A stretch of 8,876 nucleotides of DNA from Sphingobacteriia bacterium (GTDB lineage Bacteria > Bacteroidota > Bacteroidia > NS11-12g > UBA955). The stretch spans positions 1-8,876 of the forward strand of contig JAGKXC010000096.1 in assembly GCA_021151535.1 (NCBI GenBank). Direction: 5' to 3'. The position numbers and the translations under genes were made by a program. The notes under the pieces were generated by a model that saw nothing but the letters and a program-made list of their open reading frames with translations, ran no database searches and was not told where the DNA came from. Shown in pieces: positions 1 to 6,819 of this stretch (positions are counted from its first letter, which is position 1; each line of letters opens with the position of its first letter).

Positions 1-17
1 TGTCAATTGTGAAGAAT

Positions 18-1022
18 ATGAATACAATTCTACGCTCTTTCGGTTTGGGTATTTCATTTGCATTAGCGGGTATCGCAAATGCTCAAGACCCAGAACTATC
101 ACAATACTATGCTGCTCCAGTATATACAAACCCTGCAATGGCAGGAACTGCTGTTTGTGATTACGGGGCTGCTGGTCGTTTCTCAATGAACTACAGAAAC
201 CAATGGCCTAATCTACCAGGAACATTCCGTTCTTTTGCTGCATCATGGGACCAACACATCCCAGCAGTTGGTGGTGGTATTGGCGCTATGGTGTTTCATG
301 ACATTGCAGGAACAGGCTTGCTTAAATCTACAACAATTAGTGGAGTTTACAGTTATTTGTTGCGTTTAGATCGCAGACAAAGAATGTTCATGCGTTTTGG
401 ATTGCAAGGTTCTCTTGTTAATAAATCAATCGATTGGTCTAAGTTAAGATTCTCAGACCAGATTGATCCAACACAAGGTTTTATCAATCCTACTGGTGAA
501 CAGCCCCCAACATTACAAAAAACTTATCCTAACTTCAATGCAGGTTGGATCATGTACACGCAAAAATTTTATGTTGGTTTTGCAGCTCATAACATTACTG
601 AACCAGGTTGGAGCTTTTTCGACAATCCTGATGAAGTTCAACCAAGAAGATATACTGTTCATGCTGGTGGATTGATTCCACTTTCTCGTAACCGTTGGGA
701 AACCAATAACTTCTCTCCTAATATGTTATTCATGAAACAGAGAAACTTCACTCAGTTGAATATTGGTTTCTACGCGAATAAAGGCCCCTTGGTAACGGGT
801 CTTTGGTTCAGACAAACTTTTGGACAGAAGAACAATCCAGATGCAGTAATCATGTTGGTAGGTTTCAGAAAAAACCGCTTCAAATTTGGATATAGCTATG
901 ATTTCACCGTAAGTGATGGTAGAACTGCTATTCCTTCATCTCATGAAGTAAGCGCAACAATCGACTGGTGTGTTCCTCCCGGTAGACATCCATTTAAGCC
1001 CTTGCGTTGTCCAGAATTTTAA
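18..1022 (+). CDS. PorP/SprF-family type IX secretion outer-membrane protein
   Basis: The product is an outer-membrane protein of the PorP/SprF family, whose members work with the type IX secretion system and gliding machinery of Bacteroidota. From ATG 18 it has 334 residues. Residues 1-22 form a signal peptide (one Arg, a Gly/Ala/Leu hydrophobic core, cleavage after ANA before QDPE). The family's N-terminal signature follows directly: QDPELSQYYAAPVYTNPAMAG, with the typical Gln-Tyr-Tyr, Asn-Pro and Gly. Later there are alternating aromatic/polar strands as in a beta-barrel, a 'YANKGPLVTGLWFR' type segment and a 'FKFGYSYDFTVS' strand near the end, all usual for the family. The C-terminus holds two Cys (CVPPGRHPFKPLRCPEF). 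An in-frame GTG at 9 and codons running off the left edge make the exact start uncertain; ATG 18 gives the best signal peptide. The family is very paralogous, so which PorP/SprF this is cannot be told. The next gene, gldJ, supports a type IX secretion role. Confidence 0.88.
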   Translation: MNTILRSFGLGISFALAGIANAQDPELSQYYAAPVYTNPAMAGTAVCDYGAAGRFSMNYRNQWPNLPGTFRSFAASWDQHIPAVGGGIGAMVFHDIAGTGLLKSTTISGVYSYLLRLDRRQRMFMRFGLQGSLVNKSIDWSKLRFSDQIDPTQGFINPTGEQPPTLQKTYPNFNAGWIMYTQKFYVGFAAHNITEPGWSFFDNPDEVQPRRYTVHAGGLIPLSRNRWETNNFSPNMLFMKQRNFTQLNIGFYANKGPLVTGLWFRQTFGQKNNPDAVIMLVGFRKNRFKFGYSYDFTVSDGRTAIPSSHEVSATIDWCVPPGRHPFKPLRCPEF

Positions 1023-1040
1023 TCATCAAAAATCATAAAA

Positions 1041-1077
1041 GCATAAAATAACCCGATTAATTCGGGTTTTTTTATGC
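1041..1077 (+). terminator. Bidirectional intrinsic terminator after the porP/sprF-like gene
   Basis: A perfect 7-bp stem AACCCGA/TCGGGTT (1050-1056 with 1062-1068, loop TTAAT) is followed by a T-tract. The flanking A-tract and T-tract also pair, extending the stem to about 16 bp (GCATAAAA with TTTTATGC, one T-T mismatch). It starts 18 bp after the stop codon and should act on the + strand; the A-tract on the other side means it could also work in reverse. Confidence 0.85.
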
Positions 1078-1104
1078 CATATATGGAAAAATTATTTACA
1101 TTTG
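1073..1104 (+). promoter_or_regulatory. Putative Bacteroidota-type promoter of gldJ
   Basis: TACATTTG at 1097-1104 matches the Bacteroidota -7 consensus TAnnTTTG exactly. TATG at 1073-1076, 20 bp upstream, is a 3-of-4 match to the -33 TTTG. Transcription would start near 1108-1110, giving a leader of roughly 30 nt before ATG 1141. The -33 element lies inside the terminator of the preceding gene. This is a motif match only. Confidence 0.55.
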
Positions 1105-1140
1105 CCAATAATACAGATTATCTGTCGTTATAATTATCTA

Positions 1141-2673
1141 ATGATTCAAACCGTGTTACAAAAAAGAAATGCATGGATGTTGGCTACAGCAGCAACGATG
1201 GTTCTTGCCGCTTGTGGTCCCAAGAATGTAAGCAAAACAACCGGTCAGGGTTACAACAACCCTAAGTGGGGTGGTTTTGCCGACGTTAAGTACAGAGGCC
1301 AGGAAACTGGTCCTGGTTTGGTATTAATTGAAGGTGGTGCTTTTACAATGGGTTCTACTGAGTATGATTTGTTACACAACAATGACAACACAGAAAGAAC
1401 AGTAACTGTTAACTCTTTCTACATGGACGAAACCGAAGTAAGCAACAAACAATACCGTGAATATGTGTATTGGTTGATGAATACTTACGTTTCTTATCCT
1501 GAAGTTTACCAAAAGGCACTACCAGATACTTTGTGCTGGAGAAGATCTTTAGGTTTTAACGAACCTTTCGTAGAGTATTATTTCCGTCACCCTTCTTACA
1601 AGGATTACCCTGTAGTTGGTGTTAACTGGAAACAAGCTTCTGAATTCGCCACTTGGAGAACTGATCGTGTAAACGAAATGATCTTAGACCGTGAAGGTGT
1701 AGTAAAATTTGACATTACTACAGACCGCGCTGATGATAACAACTTCAACTCAAGAGCTTATTTGGCTAACCAGTTTGATTTTGTTAACAAAAGCAAGCGT
1801 TCTCCTTTGAGAGACTTCAGCAAAAAGAAGAAAAAAGACCAAAAGCGTTACAAAGCAAATATGGAAGATGGTATTTTATTACCGGACTACCGCTTGCCTA
1901 CTGAAGCTGAATGGGAATATGCATCTCAGAACAACATTAGTGATGTAAACTTTAACAACATCGACCAAAAGAAAATCTATGGTTGGAATGATTATACCGT
2001 TCGTATCAAAGATCAAAAAGAAAATGATCGTGGTAAAATTCGTTTGAACGCCATGGTTGGTAAAGGTGATTTGGGTGGTATCGCTGGTGGTTCTTTGAAC
2101 GACGGTGGTTTTGTACCTACAGGTGTATTCAGTTACTGGCCTAATGCCTATGGTTTGTATAACATGGAAGGTAATGTAGCAGAATGGACAATGGATGTTT
2201 ACCGTCCTCTTACTTTGGAAGACTTTGAAGAATTCATGCCTTTCCGTGGAAACGTATTCAAAACTTTGGTATTGGATCAGTATGGTGCAATCGTTGACAA
2301 AGACAGCTTGGGCCGTTTGATATACAGAGACGTAACTGAAGCTGAAAACGTAGGAAGAAGAAACTATAAGAAAGCTGATTACATGGGCTTCAAAGATGAG
2401 TTAAACTATAACTCTGGTGAAATGACATATGAATATGGTGTAACTTCTTTAATCAACAACAAAGCACGTGTTTATAAAGGTGCTTCTTGGAGCGATCGTT
2501 TGTACTACGCTTCTCCAGGTACAAGAAGATTCTTAGAAGAGCAATTGAGCCAGTCAAACTTAGGTTTCCGTTGTGCAATGATCCGTATTGGTTCTCCTGT
2601 TGGAAACGGCAAGAAGAAATACAACAAATTGCCAACTTCTGGTATCGACAAGAAAACCAAGCAAAGAAGATAA
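1141..2673 (+). CDS. gldJ: Gliding motility / type IX secretion lipoprotein GldJ
   Basis: This 510-residue lipoprotein has a formylglycine-generating-enzyme (SUMF1/FGE-sulfatase) fold and belongs to GldJ, which stabilises other Gld proteins and is needed for gliding and type IX secretion. ATG 1141 is chosen because it gives a lipoprotein signal: KR at 8-9, a hydrophobic stretch, and lipobox LAAC with C25; a longer frame from TTG 1102 would bury this. FGE landmarks are GPGLVLIEGGAFTMGS (57-72), DETEVSN, YPVVGVNW, RLPTEAEWEYA (251-261), GNVAEW (344-349) and GFRCAM (475-480). WRTDRVNEMIL, FRGNVFKT, YRDVTEAE and IRIGSPVGN are as I recall them from GldJ rather than the related GldK. No acidic residues follow C25, so surface export is not suggested; a periplasm-facing anchor is inferred. 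A Lys run (228-232) lies before the FGE core motif, and residues 488-510 are Lys-rich. GldK is the main alternative. Confidence 0.9.
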   Translation: MIQTVLQKRNAWMLATAATMVLAACGPKNVSKTTGQGYNNPKWGGFADVKYRGQETGPGLVLIEGGAFTMGSTEYDLLHNNDNTERTVTVNSFYMDETEVSNKQYREYVYWLMNTYVSYPEVYQKALPDTLCWRRSLGFNEPFVEYYFRHPSYKDYPVVGVNWKQASEFATWRTDRVNEMILDREGVVKFDITTDRADDNNFNSRAYLANQFDFVNKSKRSPLRDFSKKKKKDQKRYKANMEDGILLPDYRLPTEAEWEYASQNNISDVNFNNIDQKKIYGWNDYTVRIKDQKENDRGKIRLNAMVGKGDLGGIAGGSLNDGGFVPTGVFSYWPNAYGLYNMEGNVAEWTMDVYRPLTLEDFEEFMPFRGNVFKTLVLDQYGAIVDKDSLGRLIYRDVTEAENVGRRNYKKADYMGFKDELNYNSGEMTYEYGVTSLINNKARVYKGASWSDRLYYASPGTRRFLEEQLSQSNLGFRCAMIRIGSPVGNGKKKYNKLPTSGIDKKTKQRR

Positions 2674-2690
2674 TAACAGTATTGAATCAT

Positions 2691-2720
2691 AAAAAAGCCA
2701 CCTCATGGGTGGCTTTTTTT
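2691..2720 (+). terminator. Intrinsic terminator of gldJ
   Basis: AAAAAAGCCACC (2691-2702) pairs with GGTGGCTTTTTT (2708-2719) around a TCATG loop, and the T-tract completes a classic rho-independent terminator 17 bp after the gldJ stop. The A-run upstream would let it work on the other strand as well, though the next - strand gene (tRNA-Gly) already has its own terminator. Confidence 0.9.
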
Positions 2721-2820
2721 ATGCCATAACAATTGAATTACTGCTATTCTATAAAAAGGAATTTATCTCAAAGATTTAACCACCAATCACATTGCGCAAA
2801 TCTCTAAATCGCATAAAATA
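2721..2820. other. Intergenic spacer with nothing recognised
   Basis: About 100 bp between the gldJ and tRNA-Gly terminators. I see no open frame of note, no promoter facing outward and no repeat apart from the decamer GCATAAAATA (2811-2820), which also occurs at 1041-1050 in the first terminator. Confidence 0.5.
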
Positions 2821-2825
2821 GAAAA

Positions 2826-2841
2826 GCCCCGTTTCCGGGGC
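2826..2841 (-). terminator. Intrinsic terminator of tRNA-Gly
   Basis: On the - strand GCCCCG, loop GAAA and CGGGGC form a perfect 6-bp GC stem with a GNRA-type tetraloop, followed by TTTTC. It starts about a dozen bases after the tRNA 3' end. On the + strand the hairpin is followed by CTCTTTTT, so it could also stop + strand transcription. Confidence 0.88.
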
Positions 2842-2853
2842 TCTCTTTTTTAG

Positions 2854-2926
2854 AGCGAGAAACGAGACTCGAACTCGCGACCCCAACCTTGGCAAGGTTG
2901 TGCTCTACCAACTGAGCTATTCTCGC
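2854..2926 (-). tRNA. tRNA-Gly (anticodon GCC)
   Basis: The - strand folds into a complete 73-nt cloverleaf: acceptor stem GCGAGAA/TTCTCGC (7 bp), D-stem GCTC/GAGC with loop AGTTGGTA, anticodon stem CAACC/GGTTG with loop TTGCCAA, a 5-nt variable loop, and T-stem GCGAG/CTCGT (one G-U) with loop TTCGAGT. The anticodon GCC (2891-2893 on +) reads GGC and GGT glycine codons. The discriminator base is T, and CCA is not encoded (TCTA follows), so it must be added after transcription. The gene lies downstream of rnpB on the same strand, with its own putative promoter and terminator. Confidence 0.97.
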
Positions 2927-2981
2927 TTTTAAGTGAGATTACTTTAGATTTCTCCGCTGCAATCGTTCCTTAATCGTGGTG

Positions 2982-3013
2982 CAAAAGTAGTAAAAATTCA
3001 TATGCTTGTCAAG
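2982..3013 (-). promoter_or_regulatory. Putative promoter of tRNA-Gly
   Basis: On the - strand TACTTTTG (2982-2989) is an exact TAnnTTTG -7 element. CTTG (3010-3013) lies 20 bp upstream as a -33-like box, with TTTG directly before it (3014-3017). Transcription would start near 2976-2978, giving a 5' leader of about 50 nt to be removed by RNase P. Confidence 0.6.
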
Positions 3014-3038
3014 CAAAAATTAAATATTTTTTAAAAAA

Positions 3039-3402
3039 AGGCAGTCCTATAAGCCGGGTTCTGTACCTAAGTTGGTCTCTATCATTAATCTACGATGTAA
3101 TTCGCATTACACCTGTATCGATCTACCCTCCTGGCATACCGAAGTATTAGAGCGGGTAACTCTTCAATCCAGGTTTATTTGATCTTTCAACCCGTAAGGT
3201 TTGTCGCACAGTATATCACTACACTGAGAGTGGGCTCTTACCCCGCTGTTTCACCCTTACCATTGCTGGCGGTTTGTTTTCTGTGACACTTGCTGTAATA
3301 GAACATTTACATGTACTACCCCTTCCTGTTAGGAAGTACGGTACCCTGTGTTGCCCGGACTTTCCTACCCAATTTGCATTGGATCGATAGAGCGGACTGC
3401 CT
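3039..3402 (-). ncRNA. rnpB: RNase P RNA, bacterial class A
   Basis: This is the catalytic RNA of RNase P, which cleaves tRNA 5' leaders. On the - strand the ends pair as helix P1: AGGCAGTCC (3394-3402) with GGACTGCCT (3039-3047). Near the 5' end is the universal core GGAAAGTCCGGGC followed by AACACAGGGTA (about 3342-3366). The middle has GGGTGAAACAGCGGGGTAAGAG (3236-3257), the conserved 'GUGAAA...GGUAAGAGC' block. The 3' end has ACAGAACCCGGCTTAT (3049-3064), the hallmark 3' core. About 364 nt is normal for class A. Ends are set by P1 and may be off by a few bases. The P1 3' strand runs straight into a T-rich tract (TTTTTTTAAAAAATATTT), a likely termination signal. The gene is divergent from gatB. 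Confidence 0.96.
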
Positions 3403-3405
3403 ACA

Positions 3406-3436
3406 CAAAGGTACAACCAAACATTCGCATCGCACC
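3406..3436 (-). promoter_or_regulatory. Putative promoter of rnpB
   Basis: TACCTTTG on the - strand (3406-3413) matches TAnnTTTG exactly and ends 3 bp before the P1 strand, so the start of transcription would coincide with the mature 5' end of RNase P RNA. The -33 region (GGTG at 3433-3436) is a poor match. Confidence 0.6.
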
Positions 3437-3552
3437 ACCTATCGCCAGATAAAAAAAATAAGCCCCGTAAAATCCATAAAGAATAGAATTTAACCCATCA
3501 GATATGCCATAAAACGCGGAGGATTTCACAATTCAACCTTATCTTTGTGCTT
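3414..3552. other. Divergent rnpB-gatB intergenic region
   Basis: About 140 bp separating two divergent transcription units. It holds the rnpB promoter on its left side and a gatB -7 element on its right side. A purine-rich GGAGGA at 3518-3523 resembles a Shine-Dalgarno sequence but lies about 30 bp from the gatB ATG, too far to serve it. No small gene is evident. Confidence 0.5.
3540..3547 (+). promoter_or_regulatory. Putative -7 element of the gatB promoter
   Basis: TATCTTTG matches TAnnTTTG exactly and ends only 5 bp before ATG 3553. No good TTTG -33 box lies 17-23 bp upstream. If real, transcription starts at or within a few bases of the start codon, giving a leaderless or nearly leaderless mRNA. 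Confidence 0.45.
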
Positions 3553-5001
3553 ATGTCTGCCATCCATAAATACGAAGCAGTTATAGGTCTAGAAATTCAC
3601 GTGCAATTGCAAACGTTGAGCAAAGCATTTTCCGCCGATAGCGTGGAATATGGCGCGTTGCCCAATACGCAGATTTCCGTTATTAGTCTAGGCCATCCCG
3701 GCACCCTACCTAAACACAACGAAGGTGCTGTAGAAAAGGCGATGATGTTGGGATTGGCGTTAGATTCTCAAATAACTCGCTATAACCGCTATGCTAGAAA
3801 AAATTACTTCTATGCCGATTTACCAAAAGGATATCAGATTACCCAGTTCGATACACCCATATGCGTAGGTGGTAAAGTAATGGTAAAATCGGGCGATGGG
3901 GTTGAAAAACCAATCAACCTTATTCGCATCCATATGGAGGAAGATACAGGCAAGAGTATGCACGATCAAGACATGTATGATACTTTGGTAGATTATAACC
4001 GTGCCGGTACTGCCCTTGTTGAAATTGTGAGTGAACCAGAAATACGAACCGGAGATGAAGCATATTCATTCGTGAGTGAGATCAGACGATTGGTTCGTTA
4101 CCTAGATATTTGCGATGGCAACATGGAAGAAGGTAGTTTACGATGCGATGCCAATATTTCTATTCGTCCAGTTGGTAGCAATACTTTTGGAACCAAAGTA
4201 GAGGTAAAAAACATGAACTCTATTTCCAATGTAAAGCGTGCCATTGATTTTGAAATACAACGTCAGGTTGAAATTGTGGAAGCTGGTGGAACCATCATCA
4301 GTGAAACTCGCGGTTTTAATGGTTTGGCTGGCACCACTTTTTCTTTGAGAAAGAAAGAAGGCGTAAACGATTATCGTTATTTCCCAGAACCAGATTTGCC
4401 ACCAACTATTATAACAGATCACGACATTGAAAATGTAAAGCATAAGATGCCAGAACTTCCAAGAAGCATGTATCAACGCTTTACCGCCAATTACGGACTA
4501 TCTGATTATGATGCTTCGGTATTAATAGATGATAAACATTCAGCTCAATATTTTGAAAAAGTTGTTTTAGCATCAAACAAATATAAACAAGCTTGCAACT
4601 GGGTAACTGGTGCAATTCGCGGTTATTTGAATGAAAATGCATTGGGTATGGAAGATTTCAATGTGTCTCCAGATCGCATTGCTGAAATTATTGAATTGAT
4701 CGATAATGGCACCGTATCGCACACTGCTGCAAGTCAAAAGTTGTTCCCAGCCATTACCCAATCGCCAGAAAAATCAGCCCAAGAATTGGTAAATGAATTG
4801 AATATTGCCAACAATACAGACACGAGTTTTATTGAGCAATTGGTACAAGAAGTTCTAGCACAATTCCCTGAAAAGGTGGAAGAATACAAAAATGGAAAAG
4901 TGGGATTAATGGGATTGTTTGTGGGTGAAGTGATGAAGAAATCCAAAGGGACTTCTGATCCAAAAATTGTTAATGAATTGGTAAGAAAGGCCTTAAGCTA
5001 A
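3553..5001 (+). CDS. gatB: Asp/Glu-tRNA amidotransferase subunit B (GatB)
   Basis: GatB is the kinase/transamidase subunit of GatCAB, which uses ATP and ammonia supplied by GatA to convert Glu-tRNA(Gln) or Asp-tRNA(Asn) to the amidated form in the cytoplasm. The product has 482 residues, the usual family length. Visible family motifs are YEAVIGLEIHVQL (7-19), HPGTLPKHN (47-55), NYFYADLPKGYQI (84-96), RIHMEEDTGK (125-134), a block with DYNRAGTALVEIVSEP, EEGSLRCDANIS and KVEVKNMNS, and then YRYFPEPDLPP. The C-terminal half carries the YqeY/GatB tail domain ending in GLFVGEVMKKSKG...VNELVRKAL. The ATG at 3553 is preferred; a GTG at 3547 would add only two residues and overlaps the -7 element. 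gatA and gatC are not next to it; scattered gat genes are common in this phylum. A secreted SGNH-like LysM protein follows closely. Confidence 0.97.
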   Translation: MSAIHKYEAVIGLEIHVQLQTLSKAFSADSVEYGALPNTQISVISLGHPGTLPKHNEGAVEKAMMLGLALDSQITRYNRYARKNYFYADLPKGYQITQFDTPICVGGKVMVKSGDGVEKPINLIRIHMEEDTGKSMHDQDMYDTLVDYNRAGTALVEIVSEPEIRTGDEAYSFVSEIRRLVRYLDICDGNMEEGSLRCDANISIRPVGSNTFGTKVEVKNMNSISNVKRAIDFEIQRQVEIVEAGGTIISETRGFNGLAGTTFSLRKKEGVNDYRYFPEPDLPPTIITDHDIENVKHKMPELPRSMYQRFTANYGLSDYDASVLIDDKHSAQYFEKVVLASNKYKQACNWVTGAIRGYLNENALGMEDFNVSPDRIAEIIELIDNGTVSHTAASQKLFPAITQSPEKSAQELVNELNIANNTDTSFIEQLVQEVLAQFPEKVEEYKNGKVGLMGLFVGEVMKKSKGTSDPKIVNELVRKALS

Positions 5002-5016
5002 GTATCATTTGCCGAA

Positions 5017-6819
5017 TTGAATATTTGTAAGCGGCATATTGCTTGGTTGTTTTGCTCTTTTGCGTTTTTATTGGCAAAAGCCCAAACCCCTAGCCCAACT
5101 TTGCCCATAAAAAAGCTTTTTTTTATCGATAGTTCTGCTGCAAAAATTCAATATAATCAACTATTTTCAACCCAAGAGAATTTTGAAAATTGGCAATTAC
5201 GCCAAACCAATAAATTTCAAATAATCCATATTGGCAACGAAGAAGTATTGAGCCTTCAAGTGGCCATGAAGTCTTGGTTATTAAAAAACAATATTTCTCC
5301 AGGAATTTACTTCCCTAGTGTTTTAACTGGTAATAACAACCCTGAACTATTCCCGACATTAGCTACCGGAAACTGGATTTATGCCTCTGCCTCTGAGAAA
5401 AATCCATTGCTAAAACCCGGAATTTCAGGATATGCTGCCCAAACAGAAGATGTGCATGCTTCCTTGAAAATCAATATTCCTTCTGAATTTCAAAAAGTTA
5501 CAGACCGTTTGCGAATTTACTGTGAACGACAAGAAAGTTCCTTTGATATTCAAGTGAAAACTTCAAATGCTTCTACCAAACAGATTGAAATCCACGGTTA
5601 TAAGAGTGATCAACACCAGCTGTATGTAGAAATTCCAATTACAGCGGGCTGCAAGTTTATTGAAATATCATTCAAAAAAAACAAAGACGCCCAAAATCAA
5701 TTCACACTCAATGGGATCAGTTTAGAAAATAGCATTTTTCCAACTTACCATTTTATCGGTATTAGGGGAAATAATTTCACCATGATGAGTGAATTTAACC
5801 AATGGCTTTTGGCAACAAAAAAAATCAATCCACAAATGCTAATAGTGGATTTGTTTCAAAGCGATATTTTTAGATTTAACGATGGTGTAATTACCATGCA
5901 AAAAGCAGAATCCTTTACAGCTAGTGCCAGACGGTTTTTATCTAAATCATCTATTACTTGGATAATTCCTCAAGAGATGTTCAGGGGAAATTCAACTTTA
6001 GCTAGCGCTGGTGTTTTACAACAAGCTGTAGATTTTAAATTCAGGAATTCTCGAATCAAATTAGACCCTATGGCCGATTTTGTATTTGATTGGTATCGGA
6101 TTGCAGGTGGTGTTAATTCATCCTACTATTGGGTAGATTCCGGTTTATTAAAACCATATTTCCCTGCTTTAACAGATCTTGGAATGGGCATAAAATGCAA
6201 ATTTTGGTCGCAATCTCTACAACATTTTTTAAACACAATACCTGAAAACACCTTGATTCTATCGCCCGTTGATACTTTAAAAATTCTAAAAAAACCGATA
6301 AAAGATACCGTAATAACGCGTACTATATCCAAAGAAACATATAAATACCATATCGTTAAAAGAGGTGAAACTGCTTATCGGATTGCTTCAAAATATGGAA
6401 TAACTCCTAATCAACTTAAATCTTGGAACAACTTAAGGGGTTATTATATTTATCCTGGACAGCGACTAAAGGTGGGAAAATCTGTTTCAATTACTTTTGA
6501 AAATATCACCATTCCTAAAAATCAACCCAACTTAACGGCGGATGATTTCAATCCTTCGAGCGGGAATTCGGGAGCCACTGGAAGTACGATTGGGGCTCCA
6601 GGAAGTCAATCTAGTTCAACTGGGGCAACCAGTACAGGAAATTCAGGGGCTACAGGTAGCTCAACAGGCGCAACCGGTGTGGGAAGCTCAACAGGAACTG
6701 TGAATTCTAGCACTACGGGGAGTGGAACTACCAATACAACACAAGTTGCGAAACCAAAAGTGGAAGAACAACCCAAACCTACTACACAGAATCCTCCAGC
6801 AACGCTCAGAATTAGATAA
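5017..6819 (+). CDS. Secreted degenerate SGNH/GDSL-like protein with LysM domain
   Basis: This 600-residue protein begins with a signal peptide (charged CKRH, hydrophobic IAWLFCSFAFLL, cleavage after AKA at 22). Residues about 65-405 resemble the Bacteroidota SGNH/GDSL hydrolases that carry LysM: FQIIHIGNEE (67-76) sits where the family has HIGDSH, SPGIYFP (94-100) and LLKPGISGYA (131-140) match its conserved stretches, GIRGNNF (248-254) matches block II, and PQMLIVDLFQSD (272-283) matches block III. The GDS Ser, the GTN Asn and the DxxH pair near 373-390 all seem absent, so hydrolase activity is unlikely. A LysM domain (444-486, YHIVKRGETAYRIA...YPGQRLKV) should bind peptidoglycan. A Gly/Ser/Thr/Ala tail (514-575) and a Pro/Lys end follow, without a type IX sorting domain. 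The start is a TTG 15 bp after gatB; the next in-frame ATG would remove the signal peptide. Co-transcription with gatB is likely. Confidence 0.8.
   Translation: MNICKRHIAWLFCSFAFLLAKAQTPSPTLPIKKLFFIDSSAAKIQYNQLFSTQENFENWQLRQTNKFQIIHIGNEEVLSLQVAMKSWLLKNNISPGIYFPSVLTGNNNPELFPTLATGNWIYASASEKNPLLKPGISGYAAQTEDVHASLKINIPSEFQKVTDRLRIYCERQESSFDIQVKTSNASTKQIEIHGYKSDQHQLYVEIPITAGCKFIEISFKKNKDAQNQFTLNGISLENSIFPTYHFIGIRGNNFTMMSEFNQWLLATKKINPQMLIVDLFQSDIFRFNDGVITMQKAESFTASARRFLSKSSITWIIPQEMFRGNSTLASAGVLQQAVDFKFRNSRIKLDPMADFVFDWYRIAGGVNSSYYWVDSGLLKPYFPALTDLGMGIKCKFWSQSLQHFLNTIPENTLILSPVDTLKILKKPIKDTVITRTISKETYKYHIVKRGETAYRIASKYGITPNQLKSWNNLRGYYIYPGQRLKVGKSVSITFENITIPKNQPNLTADDFNPSSGNSGATGSTIGAPGSQSSSTGATSTGNSGATGSSTGATGVGSSTGTVNSSTTGSGTTNTTQVAKPKVEEQPKPTTQNPPATLRIR
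6556..6744 (+). repeat. Low-complexity Gly/Ser/Thr/Ala tail region with GNSGATGS repeats
   Basis: Within the LysM protein gene this stretch encodes irregular repeats of SGATGS, STGA and GNSGATGS units. GNSGATGS occurs twice exactly (6562-6585 and 6637-6660), yet the two copies differ at the third position of 7 of 8 codons. It probably forms a flexible linker or wall-spanning stalk. Confidence 0.75.

Noticed and set aside
1141..2673. Identity as GldK instead of GldJ
   Set aside because: The two share the FGE-like fold, but segments such as WRTDRVNE, FRGNVFKT, YRDVTEAE and IRIGSPVGN fit GldJ as I know it, and no gldL follows.
1041..2820. Decamer GCATAAAATA at 1041-1050 and 2811-2820 as a repeat element
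   Set aside because: Only two short AT-rich copies, one as part of a terminator stem; chance is sufficient.
2854..3402. tRNA gene as an integration (att) site or mobile-element boundary
   Set aside because: No integrase, no repeat of the tRNA 3' end elsewhere in the window, and only housekeeping and envelope genes on both sides.
4138..4476. 112-codon open frame on the - strand within gatB
   Set aside because: Antisense to conserved GatB motifs, with no recognisable domain.
6733..6819. Type IX secretion C-terminal sorting domain on the LysM protein
   Set aside because: The end is a Pro/Lys/Thr-rich tail (...PPATLRIR) with no beta-sandwich-like segment or usual sorting motifs.
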